A DNA stretch of 35,318 nucleotides from JARIHD01 sp964503715 (GTDB taxonomy: Bacteria > Patescibacteriota > Saccharimonadia > Saccharimonadales > UBA4665). Position 1 is the stretch's first letter. Every line of letters starts with the position of its first letter. Below the pieces are notes generated by a model. It worked only from the letters and a program-made list of their open reading frames with translations. It was not told where the DNA came from and made no database searches. Below are positions 8,100 to 15,364 of the stretch, piece after piece. Where the stretch lies: the NCBI GenBank assembly GCA_964503715.1, contig CAZDAD010000008.1, positions 1-35,318 on the forward strand. The letters are read 5' to 3'. A program made the translations under genes and the position numbers.

Positions 8100-9065
8100 C
8101 TAGGGACGCAGCGCGCCAGCAAACACCTGCCAAGCTAGTGCAGTCTTGGCGACTAGGCTAAGCACCATGTACATTCGCTCGCCATAGAGGTAATTCTTCC
8201 ACTGGCCTTTATTTTTATATTGCAAATACATATTGACGGCAAAGCTACTAAACATCACAAAGATACTACCAAAAATCCAGTAGACAAAGGTTGGTATCTT
8301 GCCCGAACCATAGACATTACTGGCAACTAGTGTCCAGGCGACCACCGCCCAAGCAGCTAGACCTAGGAAAGTACCAACATTGAACGATTGCCAGTTGACC
8401 TTGCCATCACGTTGGTTGTGGCTTTCCATGACCAAGCCCAGCAGATTCATACCTGCCGACAGGGCAAAAATCATACCCAAAGTAGCCACATCAGTGATAC
8501 CGACGAGCATAGCAATAGCAACTAGCATAGTACTGGCGCTAGCAGCATATTCGAACCAACGAAAACGGTTCATACCATGATCAAGCTCATAGTTGTATTT
8601 GCGGCGTCCAACGGTAGCTACTACCAAGTGAGCTAGTGCCGACATAAAGAAAAATGCAGCAATCACGTAAGCGAGGTTAACATCAAACAGATTTCGAATG
8701 GCAGTTGACAGCATTGTATGACCAGCTATTTCGGAACCAATTGGATCAACGGTCGTATAGCTTGCCGTCACTGGAAACGTTTTGGCAGTGCTCAGGAACA
8801 AAACTGCAGCACCTTGCAGAGCATGCACAACCGCAAGTGCTAGGTTCCACTTGCGCAGACTACCCTTGGTAATATTCTTACTAGCCTGAGATACGGCCGC
8901 AGGCTTATCAACTGTTCTCACGGCCTGAGGCTTAGAAACCTTAGTACTTTTTAGTGGAGTCTTGGCTAATTTAGCAGTTTTAGTATTAGAACTCTTCGAA
9001 CTCTTTGAGGCTACGGTGCGCGTTTTACCAGCACCCCCACCCTTAACTTCTGGTTTAGTCTTCAT
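8100..9065 (-). CDS. Heliorhodopsin with a long basic N-terminal extension
   Basis: A 321-residue seven-helix membrane protein. Heliorhodopsin hallmarks are visible: R169-W170-x-E172-Y173 followed by S-x-S in TM3, where E172 matches the Schiff-base counterion; S303-x3-K307 in TM7, where K307 should bind retinal; and W312 in the AKTALAWQVF stretch. Hydrophobic segments lie near 74-92, 130-151, 168-190, 193-213, 229-250, 258-281 and 296-317. Family members usually number ~250-260 residues; here ~68 residues rich in Lys, Thr, Ser and Ala precede TM1. In this family the N-terminus is cytoplasmic, so the tail would lie inside the cell. No retinal or carotenoid synthesis gene is in the window. Light sensing or regulation is known for the family only in general; pumping is not expected. 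Confidence 0.9.
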   Translation of the reverse strand: MKTKPEVKGGGAGKTRTVASKSSKSSNTKTAKLAKTPLKSTKVSKPQAVRTVDKPAAVSQASKNITKGSLRKWNLALAVVHALQGAAVLFLSTAKTFPVTASYTTVDPIGSEIAGHTMLSTAIRNLFDVNLAYVIAAFFFMSALAHLVVATVGRRKYNYELDHGMNRFRWFEYAASASTMLVAIAMLVGITDVATLGMIFALSAGMNLLGLVMESHNQRDGKVNWQSFNVGTFLGLAAWAVVAWTLVASNVYGSGKIPTFVYWIFGSIFVMFSSFAVNMYLQYKNKGQWKNYLYGERMYMVLSLVAKTALAWQVFAGALRP

Positions 9066-9071
9066 ACAAAC

Positions 9072-9080
9072 AGTTTACCA
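9072..9080 (-). promoter_or_regulatory. Extended -10 promoter for the heliorhodopsin operon (leaderless)
   Basis: TGGTAAACT on the minus strand. Six bases separate the hexamer from the ATG at 9065, which puts the expected transcription start on the A of the start codon. No Shine-Dalgarno is present. Confidence 0.6.
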
Positions 9081-9171
9081 TGCAAGTGAGCGATGTTCAT
9101 ATGTGTTTAGGAGCTAAAAGCTCAAGCGGAACATATCATTCACAAGAAAACGACAAATATTGCAAGAAATA

Positions 9172-9180
9172 TGGTACAGT
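9172..9180 (+). promoter_or_regulatory. Extended -10 promoter, short leader
   Basis: TGGTACAGT, nine bases before the ATG at 9190. It supports 9190, not the in-frame 9160 start, which lies upstream of the box. Confidence 0.5.
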
Positions 9181-9189
9181 ATATCTATT

Positions 9190-9735
9190 ATGGCTTTTGT
9201 GGCACCAATTCCTACAACCTACCCTCGTGGGGTTATAACCGTTCAGGCTCAGAATGTTACCACTGGCGGTAAACTGTCCGATAATACAGTATCTGTGCGA
9301 CCTGGCGACCAAGTCCGATATGTAGTGACTATCTCTAACCCGTCCAAAGACACAAATCTGGTTAATGCCAACGTCGAAACATGGCTAAGCGGCTCATTCA
9401 ACAAGAAAGACTCATCTAACCAGATAAAAGACCAGCTCGGTACCATAGCCCTAAACAGCTTGGTCACCAAAGAGTACACGCTGACAGTTAATGAAACTGC
9501 AACTTTTGGCCCAACTAGTATTGAATCCTGCGTCAACGGCAACAACTCATCAGCAACATCACCTGTCCGTGGTTGCGACAAGCTAGACTTCAAAATTGAG
9601 GCCAAGGCCAGTGACAGCACACCGAGTACCGGCATGTCATCACTGAGTATTATCTTGGCAGTTTTTGGGGCCCTAGTTGGCGGTTATATTTTGAGGCTAC
9701 GCAGTATCAAGCTAGGAAGCCGAAAAGCTGTCTAG
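9190..9735 (+). CDS. Predicted surface protein with DUF11-like domain and C-terminal membrane anchor
   Basis: A 181-residue protein. Residues ~20-110 look like a beta-sandwich of the DUF11/conserved-repeat type (SVRPGDQVRYVVTISNPS is the hallmark-like part), usually found in cell-surface proteins. Two cysteines lie at the end of this domain. After a Ser/Thr linker with TPSTG there is a hydrophobic stretch (SLSIILAVFGALVGGYIL) and a basic tail, which resembles a sortase signal or a simple C-terminal anchor. No clear N-terminal signal peptide is seen, which is odd for such a protein. The 3' end overlaps the convergent gene at 9712 by 24 bp. Function is unknown. Confidence 0.7.
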   Translation: MAFVAPIPTTYPRGVITVQAQNVTTGGKLSDNTVSVRPGDQVRYVVTISNPSKDTNLVNANVETWLSGSFNKKDSSNQIKDQLGTIALNSLVTKEYTLTVNETATFGPTSIESCVNGNNSSATSPVRGCDKLDFKIEAKASDSTPSTGMSSLSIILAVFGALVGGYILRLRSIKLGSRKAV

Positions 9736-10227
9736 GGCTTTGCCGTTCAGTTTGATATCGACTTTTTTGACACCCTTGAAGCCTTTGCCAGTATTCTTGA
9801 GCTGGAGCTTAATGCGGTCTAGCTCGCAGGCATCCTTGTAATCCAGTGAACCTGTTAGGACTACCTTGGCAGTACCATCAGCATCAATATCGGCCGATGT
9901 AACTTGCAGGTTAGATTTGTAGAGCTGGTTCTTGAGACCGTCTTTGAAGTCGTAAGACTTTTTCTCAAATAAGTCAGAGTAAACATCGATCAGTTTAACG
10001 TTCATCGATGTATTTTCACGATACGTAACCACACTATCACCACAGGACGTCCTATCACCACGAACACCATTATCGCCGATGGCTACCATGGCCTGAGGGT
10101 AAGTCGTTGCCGCCTTTTGGTCAGACACGTGCTTATTAGTAACCACCGCAATGGTTATGATTAGTATTAATGCAGCTACTGGCATAAGCCAGCGCCAATT
10201 GGGCTCAGGTTTGTTACCAGGCTCCAC
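9712..10227 (-). CDS. Membrane-anchored protein of unknown function, coupled to the DUF2207 gene
   Basis: A 171-residue protein if started at GTG 10227. It has one transmembrane helix (WLMPVAALILIITIAVV) near the N-terminus and a ~130-residue outer domain with two cysteines that could form a disulphide (TSCGD and DACELD). The family was not recognised. The GTG start is favoured because GGAGGAGG (10233-10240 on the minus strand) lies five bases upstream; that purine run is itself part of the Gly codons ending the DUF2207 gene. The overlap with that gene is 14 bp. A longer in-frame ATG at 10281 exists but would place 18 unlikely residues before the helix. Confidence 0.75.
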   Translation of the reverse strand: MEPGNKPEPNWRWLMPVAALILIITIAVVTNKHVSDQKAATTYPQAMVAIGDNGVRGDRTSCGDSVVTYRENTSMNVKLIDVYSDLFEKKSYDFKDGLKNQLYKSNLQVTSADIDADGTAKVVLTGSLDYKDACELDRIKLQLKNTGKGFKGVKKVDIKLNGKALDSFSAS

Positions 10228-12016
10228 CGCCACCTCCTCCGCCGCCACCGCCTGAGAATCCACCCCCAGAGGAAAAACCACTGGACGATGAGTTCGTCGG
10301 CGCTGCGTACGTCGCGTTACTTACTGTTGCAAAACTGTTGAGTGAACTAGCGAAGCTGGCAGCGTTGAAAGCCGCCCAATTACCTGAATACCAGTCTGGT
10401 GCCTGGTCGTCGTTGTACAAAGTAGCAAAAGTCTTAATCCAATCTTTCTCAATGCCAAATACCATGGCATAAGGCAGTAGGCGCTCGTAAAGCTTCACCA
10501 ACTGTGAGTTATCACCGCTAGCAGCGGCCTTAACGGCAGTAGGAATTCGCTGAGCACCCTTGGGACTCTGCAAAGTCTGGATCCTGTCAGCCTCAGCTAA
10601 TTGCATATAGTCTTTGAGTCCTAATAGATAGTCACGCTTGGCTACCCCCAGCTCAGATAATGGTGAAAATGAGAGTGCTAATATAAGCAAGATTGTTGCC
10701 CCCGCTGCCGCAATTGGGTTGAGAGCTAGAGCAGACAGCAGACCGAAAAACCCTGCTAGCCACAATGTATACTTGCGGCCAACCTTTGAATCACCCAAGT
10801 AGCCCGCGGACTGGATGCCGTCTTTAACGATTTTGTTTATGGCCAGACCCGCCCCAGTCAAGCTAGGCTTGACTGAGTCAAAGCTTACTTTGGTGCCAGT
10901 CTTTGGACTATCTCCAAAGATCGTACTAAATAGCTTTTTCTCCTCTGCTGAGGCATTGACCAGTGGCTTAACGAACTCTAGTTCATAAGATTTCTTTTTG
11001 CCCAGCAAAGCTTTTTGTTCAGTCTCATATATGCGGATATAACCACGGACTGCAAAGTCGATAATCTGGGCTGCCATGTCGGATCCCTTGCGCTTAAGTA
11101 TCATCGAGGACGCCAAAACACTGTCCCCATCTGGCGGCAGATACTCAGGCACGATAGTACCTCGCCCCTTCGGCGACCTGCCAAATCTGCGCCACAGCCA
11201 AATCGCCGAGGTAATGGCCAAGGCAACTACTGCGCCACCAATTTGCAGCATTTTGTCTAGAGCAGTAGATAGATAATTCTCCGCAAAGCTCTTTTTGTAC
11301 TGCGCAAAAGTATTGGGCTTGAAACCAATTACAAATGTTACATTCTCGCCCGTAAATAACAGATGAGCTGACTCAAAAGCCAATGTAACCTCGCCGTCCG
11401 ATTTGGTAGGATCGGTAGTTTTGCAGGGGCTGCTAGCATTGACTGCACCCTGGAAACATCTGTATTGACCATTGTAGGCTTTGGCCGCTTCGCCCTGAAG
11501 ATGAACGGTAGCTTTGAGCTTTGATATCATCTGACCCCACTCCGTACCGTTGGTATCCCAATAAAGCTCATCGTGGTTGGCAAAACTCTTGGTCACATAG
11601 CGCTGCGTGTACTCAATCTCATATAGACGATTGCCCGTAACCGTCGTACTGGGGTCACCAATCTTTAGGATAGTATTACCATTGGAATTTTCGGTGCTGT
11701 ATTTGACACTGCTATTACCATTGTCACTGACTCGAGCTATGTTCAGCTTAGTGGAGTGACCATCGTAGACATTAGGTATAGCACGCCTTAGCCCATGCAA
11801 ACTGTTATCGATAAACGACACGTCAATCTTTTCGACTATCCTAAGGGTCGAAACGCCATCACTATCTTTGTTGAGATAATAGTCAGCCACAAAAGAATTA
11901 ATCTTCATGGCATTGCCAAAAGCCTCAATAGCTCGGGCCTGTGGAATAAACAACAAACAGGAAGCGACAACGAACAGCAAAGTATACCGAGCAACCCTCA
12001 TTCCAAGTCGAATCAT
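10214..12016 (-). CDS. DUF2207 family membrane protein
   Basis: A 600-residue protein with an N-terminal signal peptide (LLFVVASCLLFIPQARA), a large extracytoplasmic beta-rich domain, a transmembrane helix around residue 260 (GGAVVALAITSAIWLW), a cytoplasmic stretch, a further hydrophobic hairpin (LAGFFGLLSALAL and AAAGATILLILALSF), and a C-terminal tail ending in ten glycines then Ala-Trp. This layout fits the DUF2207 predicted membrane proteins, whose role is unknown. The ATG at 12016 is chosen because a TATTAT box ends 6 nt before it; a TTG 18 nt upstream is the alternative. The unknown anchored protein at 9712 overlaps its 3' end. Confidence 0.88.
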   Translation of the reverse strand: MIRLGMRVARYTLLFVVASCLLFIPQARAIEAFGNAMKINSFVADYYLNKDSDGVSTLRIVEKIDVSFIDNSLHGLRRAIPNVYDGHSTKLNIARVSDNGNSSVKYSTENSNGNTILKIGDPSTTVTGNRLYEIEYTQRYVTKSFANHDELYWDTNGTEWGQMISKLKATVHLQGEAAKAYNGQYRCFQGAVNASSPCKTTDPTKSDGEVTLAFESAHLLFTGENVTFVIGFKPNTFAQYKKSFAENYLSTALDKMLQIGGAVVALAITSAIWLWRRFGRSPKGRGTIVPEYLPPDGDSVLASSMILKRKGSDMAAQIIDFAVRGYIRIYETEQKALLGKKKSYELEFVKPLVNASAEEKKLFSTIFGDSPKTGTKVSFDSVKPSLTGAGLAINKIVKDGIQSAGYLGDSKVGRKYTLWLAGFFGLLSALALNPIAAAGATILLILALSFSPLSELGVAKRDYLLGLKDYMQLAEADRIQTLQSPKGAQRIPTAVKAAASGDNSQLVKLYERLLPYAMVFGIEKDWIKTFATLYNDDQAPDWYSGNWAAFNAASFASSLNSFATVSNATYAAPTNSSSSGFSSGGGFSGGGGGGGGGGAW

Positions 12017-12022
12017 GCTTAT

Positions 12023-12028
12023 ATAATA
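12023..12028 (-). promoter_or_regulatory. -10 box (TATTAT), leaderless start for the DUF2207 gene
   Basis: Six bases separate it from the ATG at 12016, so transcription should begin on the start codon. It lies just after the upstream gene's terminator. Confidence 0.55.
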
Positions 12029-12032
12029 CCGC

Positions 12033-12072
12033 AAAAATAATTAAAGCGCCCATCAATCTGGACGCTTTAATT
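12033..12072 (-). terminator. Intrinsic terminator of the gene at 12088-13575
   Basis: Perfect 10-bp stem (12039-12048 with 12063-12072), 14-nt loop, followed on the minus strand by A then five T (12033-12037). Confidence 0.85.
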
Positions 12073-12087
12073 CTATATGTTTGTTTC

Positions 12088-13575
12088 TTACATTGACTGA
12101 GAGTATGGACCAACTTGAGTCTGGTCACCGTATGGAGCGCTACCACCCATTGCTGAGAACATTTCTGCCAAGCCTGATTTGCTTGCAGCTTCCATTAAGG
12201 TCATGCTCTGCTCGGGAGCCTTTACCTCAACGCTCTTGTCGGTTGGCTTCATGGTGTATGCGACTGTGAGGTTGAGCTTTTTAGCATCAGCATCGTCAGC
12301 TTTTAGGTCCATGGATATAACGTTAGTCTTGGTGTTTAGGTTCAGGTTGAGCTTGCCGTTACCCTTCCCTTCTTCCTTGTCGTCAAAAACCATATTTACG
12401 AAGAACGGATAGTCATCACCGCCCTTGTAGTTAAGGCCTAGTTCCAGAACATTCTTGGTGTTCTTTTCGTCAACAAATTTTACTTTCTGTATGGTCTTGG
12501 TCTTCGTGTTTACCCAGAGGTCAAACAACGGATCAGTAGCCACAAACTCATCTACCGCCTTCATGGCATCTTCACCACCAAGCATTTCGCTGATTGGCTT
12601 ACCGTTAGTCTCCTTGAACCACTTGTTGAGATTGGTCTTGTCCAATTCCTTACCGAGTGACTTCATATAGTCCTTGATGTGATCCTTTTCCATTTTGGCC
12701 TTGTAGTGGTTCGTCTGAACACCGTCTACTGTCTCTTTGCCGATAAAGTGATCCATCTTGATGGCTTGCTTGCCAGGTTCGGTTGTGAAAATGTACTGCT
12801 TGGTCTGCTCACCAAAAACTCTAGCGGCTGCAATTACATCCTCTGACTTTGGCGGATCCACATTCTTGACATCAGCCGAACCAGATTGGGCTGATTGCTG
12901 CATAGCACTGTCAATCATGGCATGATCGATGGCAACCCACTGAGCATCTAATTGGTCAAGTTGGTCGGTACCCATAAATTGTTGGCCCAGACCCTTAATG
13001 CCACTAACTTTAAAATAAAGGTCAGGCATCTCGGAGTTTTCGGCATCTTTCATGAGGAGATTGGTCGTGATTTTGCCTATCGGAGAGCTCACATTGATGT
13101 CCATCTTGGCATTCTTTTGATCTGATAGGCCCGTGATAGTACCGTCAGCGGTTGTACCCTCACTGGTCAGTTTGAAGTTGCCACTTACTTCTGTTTTGTC
13201 GAAGGTTTTTTGCTTTTGGGTGGTCTCGGCGTAATTGACAAGACGCTCATAGCCTTCGGCAGAACGGGTCATGGCCGATTTCCATATATTCTCGGGCTTG
13301 TTGGGCAAATAGTAGGCGAACGTATAGGCAGCGGTGGCACCTGCTAATACAACTGCAGCGCCCGCTAGAACTAATAGCTTCTTGCGACTTGGTTTGGTCT
13401 GCTTGGCAACCACAGGTGCTGCGGGTGCCTGTGAGCTATTGCCCGTAGTATCTGCACCGCTCAAATTACTAGGACTAGCTGCATTCTCTGGAGCAGAGGT
13501 CACTACCTCACTGTTGGCATCGTCAGAAGACATGCCAGGCTTCACGACCTTTGGCGGAGTTATATCATCCATCAA
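12088..13575 (-). CDS. Membrane-anchored extracytoplasmic protein of unknown function
   Basis: A 495-residue protein. Residues 1-65 are Pro/Ser/Ala-rich and probably cytoplasmic; residues ~66-88 (LLVLAGAAVVLAGATAAYTFAYY) form one transmembrane helix; the remaining ~400 residues are hydrophilic, rich in Lys and Asp, and alternate beta-strand patterns. It has some look of the LppX/LprG-like lipid-carrier fold (paired strands such as GNFKLTSEG, KMDINVSS), but this is a weak impression and no lipobox is present. GAGGG lies 7-8 nt before the ATG. A TATAAT at 13601-13606 should drive it alone, and a terminator follows it, so it is a single-gene unit. Confidence 0.8.
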   Translation of the reverse strand: MMDDITPPKVVKPGMSSDDANSEVVTSAPENAASPSNLSGADTTGNSSQAPAAPVVAKQTKPSRKKLLVLAGAAVVLAGATAAYTFAYYLPNKPENIWKSAMTRSAEGYERLVNYAETTQKQKTFDKTEVSGNFKLTSEGTTADGTITGLSDQKNAKMDINVSSPIGKITTNLLMKDAENSEMPDLYFKVSGIKGLGQQFMGTDQLDQLDAQWVAIDHAMIDSAMQQSAQSGSADVKNVDPPKSEDVIAAARVFGEQTKQYIFTTEPGKQAIKMDHFIGKETVDGVQTNHYKAKMEKDHIKDYMKSLGKELDKTNLNKWFKETNGKPISEMLGGEDAMKAVDEFVATDPLFDLWVNTKTKTIQKVKFVDEKNTKNVLELGLNYKGGDDYPFFVNMVFDDKEEGKGNGKLNLNLNTKTNVISMDLKADDADAKKLNLTVAYTMKPTDKSVEVKAPEQSMTLMEAASKSGLAEMFSAMGGSAPYGDQTQVGPYSQSM

Positions 13576-13600
13576 TTATCCCTCATTAGTTTATGAGTAA

Positions 13601-13606
13601 ATTATA
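13601..13606 (-). promoter_or_regulatory. -10 box (TATAAT) for the gene at 12088-13575
   Basis: Consensus hexamer on the minus strand with a weak TTTATT 17 bases upstream. It gives a short leader that contains the GAGGG ribosome binding site, unlike the leaderless genes nearby. Confidence 0.6.
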
Positions 13607-13632
13607 CAACCTCAGAAAAAATTAATAAACGC

Positions 13633-13641
13633 TGTTAATAT
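13633..13641 (+). promoter_or_regulatory. Extended -10 promoter, leaderless
   Basis: TGTTAATAT; the hexamer ends exactly 6 nt before the ATG at 13648. Confidence 0.6.
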
Positions 13642-13647
13642 TAGCTT

Positions 13648-14151
13648 ATGTATTACTTGATTGGATTATCTTTTTTGGCCTGGCCGTGGCTGGCGCTAAA
13701 AGCCTATGCAAAGCTGTCAAACAGAAACATTGATGCCCGCTACTGGCCCTATGCGTGGATTTTTATCCTCTGCGCAGTGCTATTTGTCGGTGCATTTTAT
13801 TTGCCAGATATTGGCATTAGCAGTCAGACTGATACCTTCCAGCAACACTTCGTCGGTGGCGGTATGGTATGCGCGCTCCTAGCTGAATACATATGGAGAA
13901 GCGCCTTTGGTGGTAAGGGCCATATAGCCGACAGAATGTTATTGCTACTCTCTGTGACTGCTATTCTTAGTGTTACCAACGAAATGCTTGAGTTAGGGCT
14001 GAACACATTCCTAAGCCTAGGTATCAATAGCAGCGATACTTGGTGGGATTTGCTAGCCAATACAACAGGGTCAATTGTTGCCTATGCTGTTATACTGGCA
14101 ATATGCTTACAACAATCAAACCGCACGTCGAAACAGCGCTCAAGCCGCTAG
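13648..14151 (+). CDS. Polytopic membrane protein, VanZ-like
   Basis: A 167-residue protein with about five hydrophobic helices (near 2-18, 34-54, 68-86, 95-115 and 138-157). The stretch with E-M-L-E-L, then SSDTWWDLLANTTGSIVAY, resembles the conserved D-x-x-x-N-x-x-G signature between the last two helices of VanZ-like and related small membrane proteins. No enzymatic role can be assigned. The gene is leaderless by its promoter. Its last 49 bp overlap the CDP-alcohol phosphatidyltransferase gene and contain that gene's promoter. Confidence 0.7.
   Translation: MYYLIGLSFLAWPWLALKAYAKLSNRNIDARYWPYAWIFILCAVLFVGAFYLPDIGISSQTDTFQQHFVGGGMVCALLAEYIWRSAFGGKGHIADRMLLLLSVTAILSVTNEMLELGLNTFLSLGINSSDTWWDLLANTTGSIVAYAVILAICLQQSNRTSKQRSSR
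14088..14096 (+). promoter_or_regulatory. Extended -10 promoter inside the preceding gene
   Basis: TGTTATACT. The hexamer (14091-14096) ends 6 nt before the ATG at 14103, placing transcription start on the start codon. Confidence 0.6.
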
Positions 14152-14693
14152 CTAAACTATTCAAAAACGTTCATCCAAACCTAATATCACTAACGGGTCT
14201 GATATTCCCTGTTCTCTTCTACTGGTGCGTGGTCAACGAACATTACTGGCTAGGACTATTTGTGTTCCTTTTTAATGCCGTGGATTTGCTAGATGGCATG
14301 GTGGCCAGGGCTCAAAACAAAGTCTCAGCCTTTGGCGGATTCCTTGACTCAACTATCGATCGTGTAGCTGATTTTATCGTTATTGCTACCTTCGGTTTTG
14401 CGGGTCTAGTCCGCTGGGAAATTATTTTGCCCCTAATAATGTTCACTTATCTGATTAGCTATATCCGTTCACGCACCGAGCTGGCAGCCAAGGGTAAACT
14501 GGTTGCAGCGGTAGGTCTAGTCGAACGAACCGAACGACTGATATTTGTATTCATCGCCCTGCTCTTGCAGGTTCTATGGCCCGCTACATTAGTCTCTGGC
14601 ATGAATCTTGCTACATGGACACTGCTAGCTCTGCTAATCCTATCAGTCTACACTGTTGGACAACGGGTTATGTTCGCTTACAAAAAGTTGTAA
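14103..14693 (+). CDS. CDP-alcohol phosphatidyltransferase family protein
   Basis: A 196-residue integral membrane enzyme that moves a phosphatidyl group from a CDP-linked donor to an alcohol, as in phospholipid head-group synthesis. The full signature D-G-x2-A-R-x8-G-x3-D-x3-D is present (DGMVARAQ, then GGFLDSTID), with the metal-binding aspartates intact. About six hydrophobic helices follow the pattern of the family. Which alcohol is used (glycerol phosphate, inositol phosphate or another) cannot be read from sequence. The start at 14103 fits both the family length and the leaderless promoter; a longer frame from 14040 adds a Cys-rich stretch with no support. Confidence 0.9.
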   Translation: MLTTIKPHVETALKPLAKLFKNVHPNLISLTGLIFPVLFYWCVVNEHYWLGLFVFLFNAVDLLDGMVARAQNKVSAFGGFLDSTIDRVADFIVIATFGFAGLVRWEIILPLIMFTYLISYIRSRTELAAKGKLVAAVGLVERTERLIFVFIALLLQVLWPATLVSGMNLATWTLLALLILSVYTVGQRVMFAYKKL

Positions 14694-14726
14694 CAATAAC
14701 CTTGGCTTGCCAATAGTGCAAAGGTA

Positions 14727-14732
14727 TATACT
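14727..14732 (+). promoter_or_regulatory. -10 box (TATACT), leaderless
   Basis: Ends exactly 6 nt before the ATG at 14739. Confidence 0.6.
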
Positions 14733-14738
14733 AGTCAC

Positions 14739-15302
14739 ATGAAGTTTACGAGGATTGAGGGTATACCACAGGACAAAGATGCGCTGTTCGGTGGCGACAA
14801 CCTAACTGCTAGCGCTGTAATATCTTATGGCAAGAACGTAATTGGCAAAAGGCTAGGCCGACCAGTGGGTTCCCATGTCACCATTGGTGAGCTCGTTGAT
14901 GAAGCCTGCCAAGAGCTGCAAGATACTAAAAACCAGATATTTATTGCCGAAGAAGATTCCAAGCAGCCACCGCACATGATGGGAGCTATTGCGTTAGTAC
15001 GTGATGATCCTTTTGATATGGTAGACGTGCGTATCGAGGGCCCGTTCATACCAGGCGGGCACAAACCAAGAGAGATCGAAGAGGACGAAGTCGGCAGCTT
15101 CCTATTAGACAATGTGGTGGAGGCGGCCCAAATTGAGGGCATAGAACGACTAACCGTAGAAACACCCATAGACAAACATGACCTTTTCGCCCGTGTTGGC
15201 TTCAGCGCCACCAAGGCTATAGCTCCCGAAGGTTATGTACGCATGAGCTGGCTCCCACCCGTTCACAAAAACCAACTCAAGTTCGACATCGATAAACACT
15301 AA
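14739..15302 (+). CDS. Divergent GNAT-like protein
   Basis: A 187-residue soluble protein. The C-terminal half looks like the end of a GNAT acetyltransferase: VEAAQIEGIERLTVETP (helix then strand), then DLFARVGFSAT, which matches the usual F-Y-x-x-x-G-F ending, and a last strand YVRMSWLP. The acetyl-CoA loop (R/Q-x-x-G-x-G/A) is not seen; PGGHKPREIEEDEVGS takes its place, so activity is uncertain. The next gene encodes a more typical GNAT, which supports a family link. Substrate is unknown. Confidence 0.5.
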   Translation: MKFTRIEGIPQDKDALFGGDNLTASAVISYGKNVIGKRLGRPVGSHVTIGELVDEACQELQDTKNQIFIAEEDSKQPPHMMGAIALVRDDPFDMVDVRIEGPFIPGGHKPREIEEDEVGSFLLDNVVEAAQIEGIERLTVETPIDKHDLFARVGFSATKAIAPEGYVRMSWLPPVHKNQLKFDIDKH

Positions 15303-15326
15303 CCAGCAAGCAACACCTGAAAATAT

Positions 15327-15355
15327 TTGTGTTTTGGCGTGTTTTATGTTAAAAT
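15327..15355 (+). promoter_or_regulatory. Promoter TTGTGT-N17-TAAAAT
   Basis: -35 at 15327-15332, -10 at 15350-15355, 9 nt before the ATG at 15365. An overlapping TATACT at 15355-15360 is an alternative. The leader is at most a few bases. Confidence 0.55.
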
Positions 15356-15364
15356 ATACTGACT

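Noticed and set aside
8100..9065. Proton-pumping type 1 rhodopsin
   Set aside because: The TM3 R-W-x-E-Y and TM7 S-x3-K-x4-W pattern is that of heliorhodopsins, and no pump-type D-T-D/E motif is seen.
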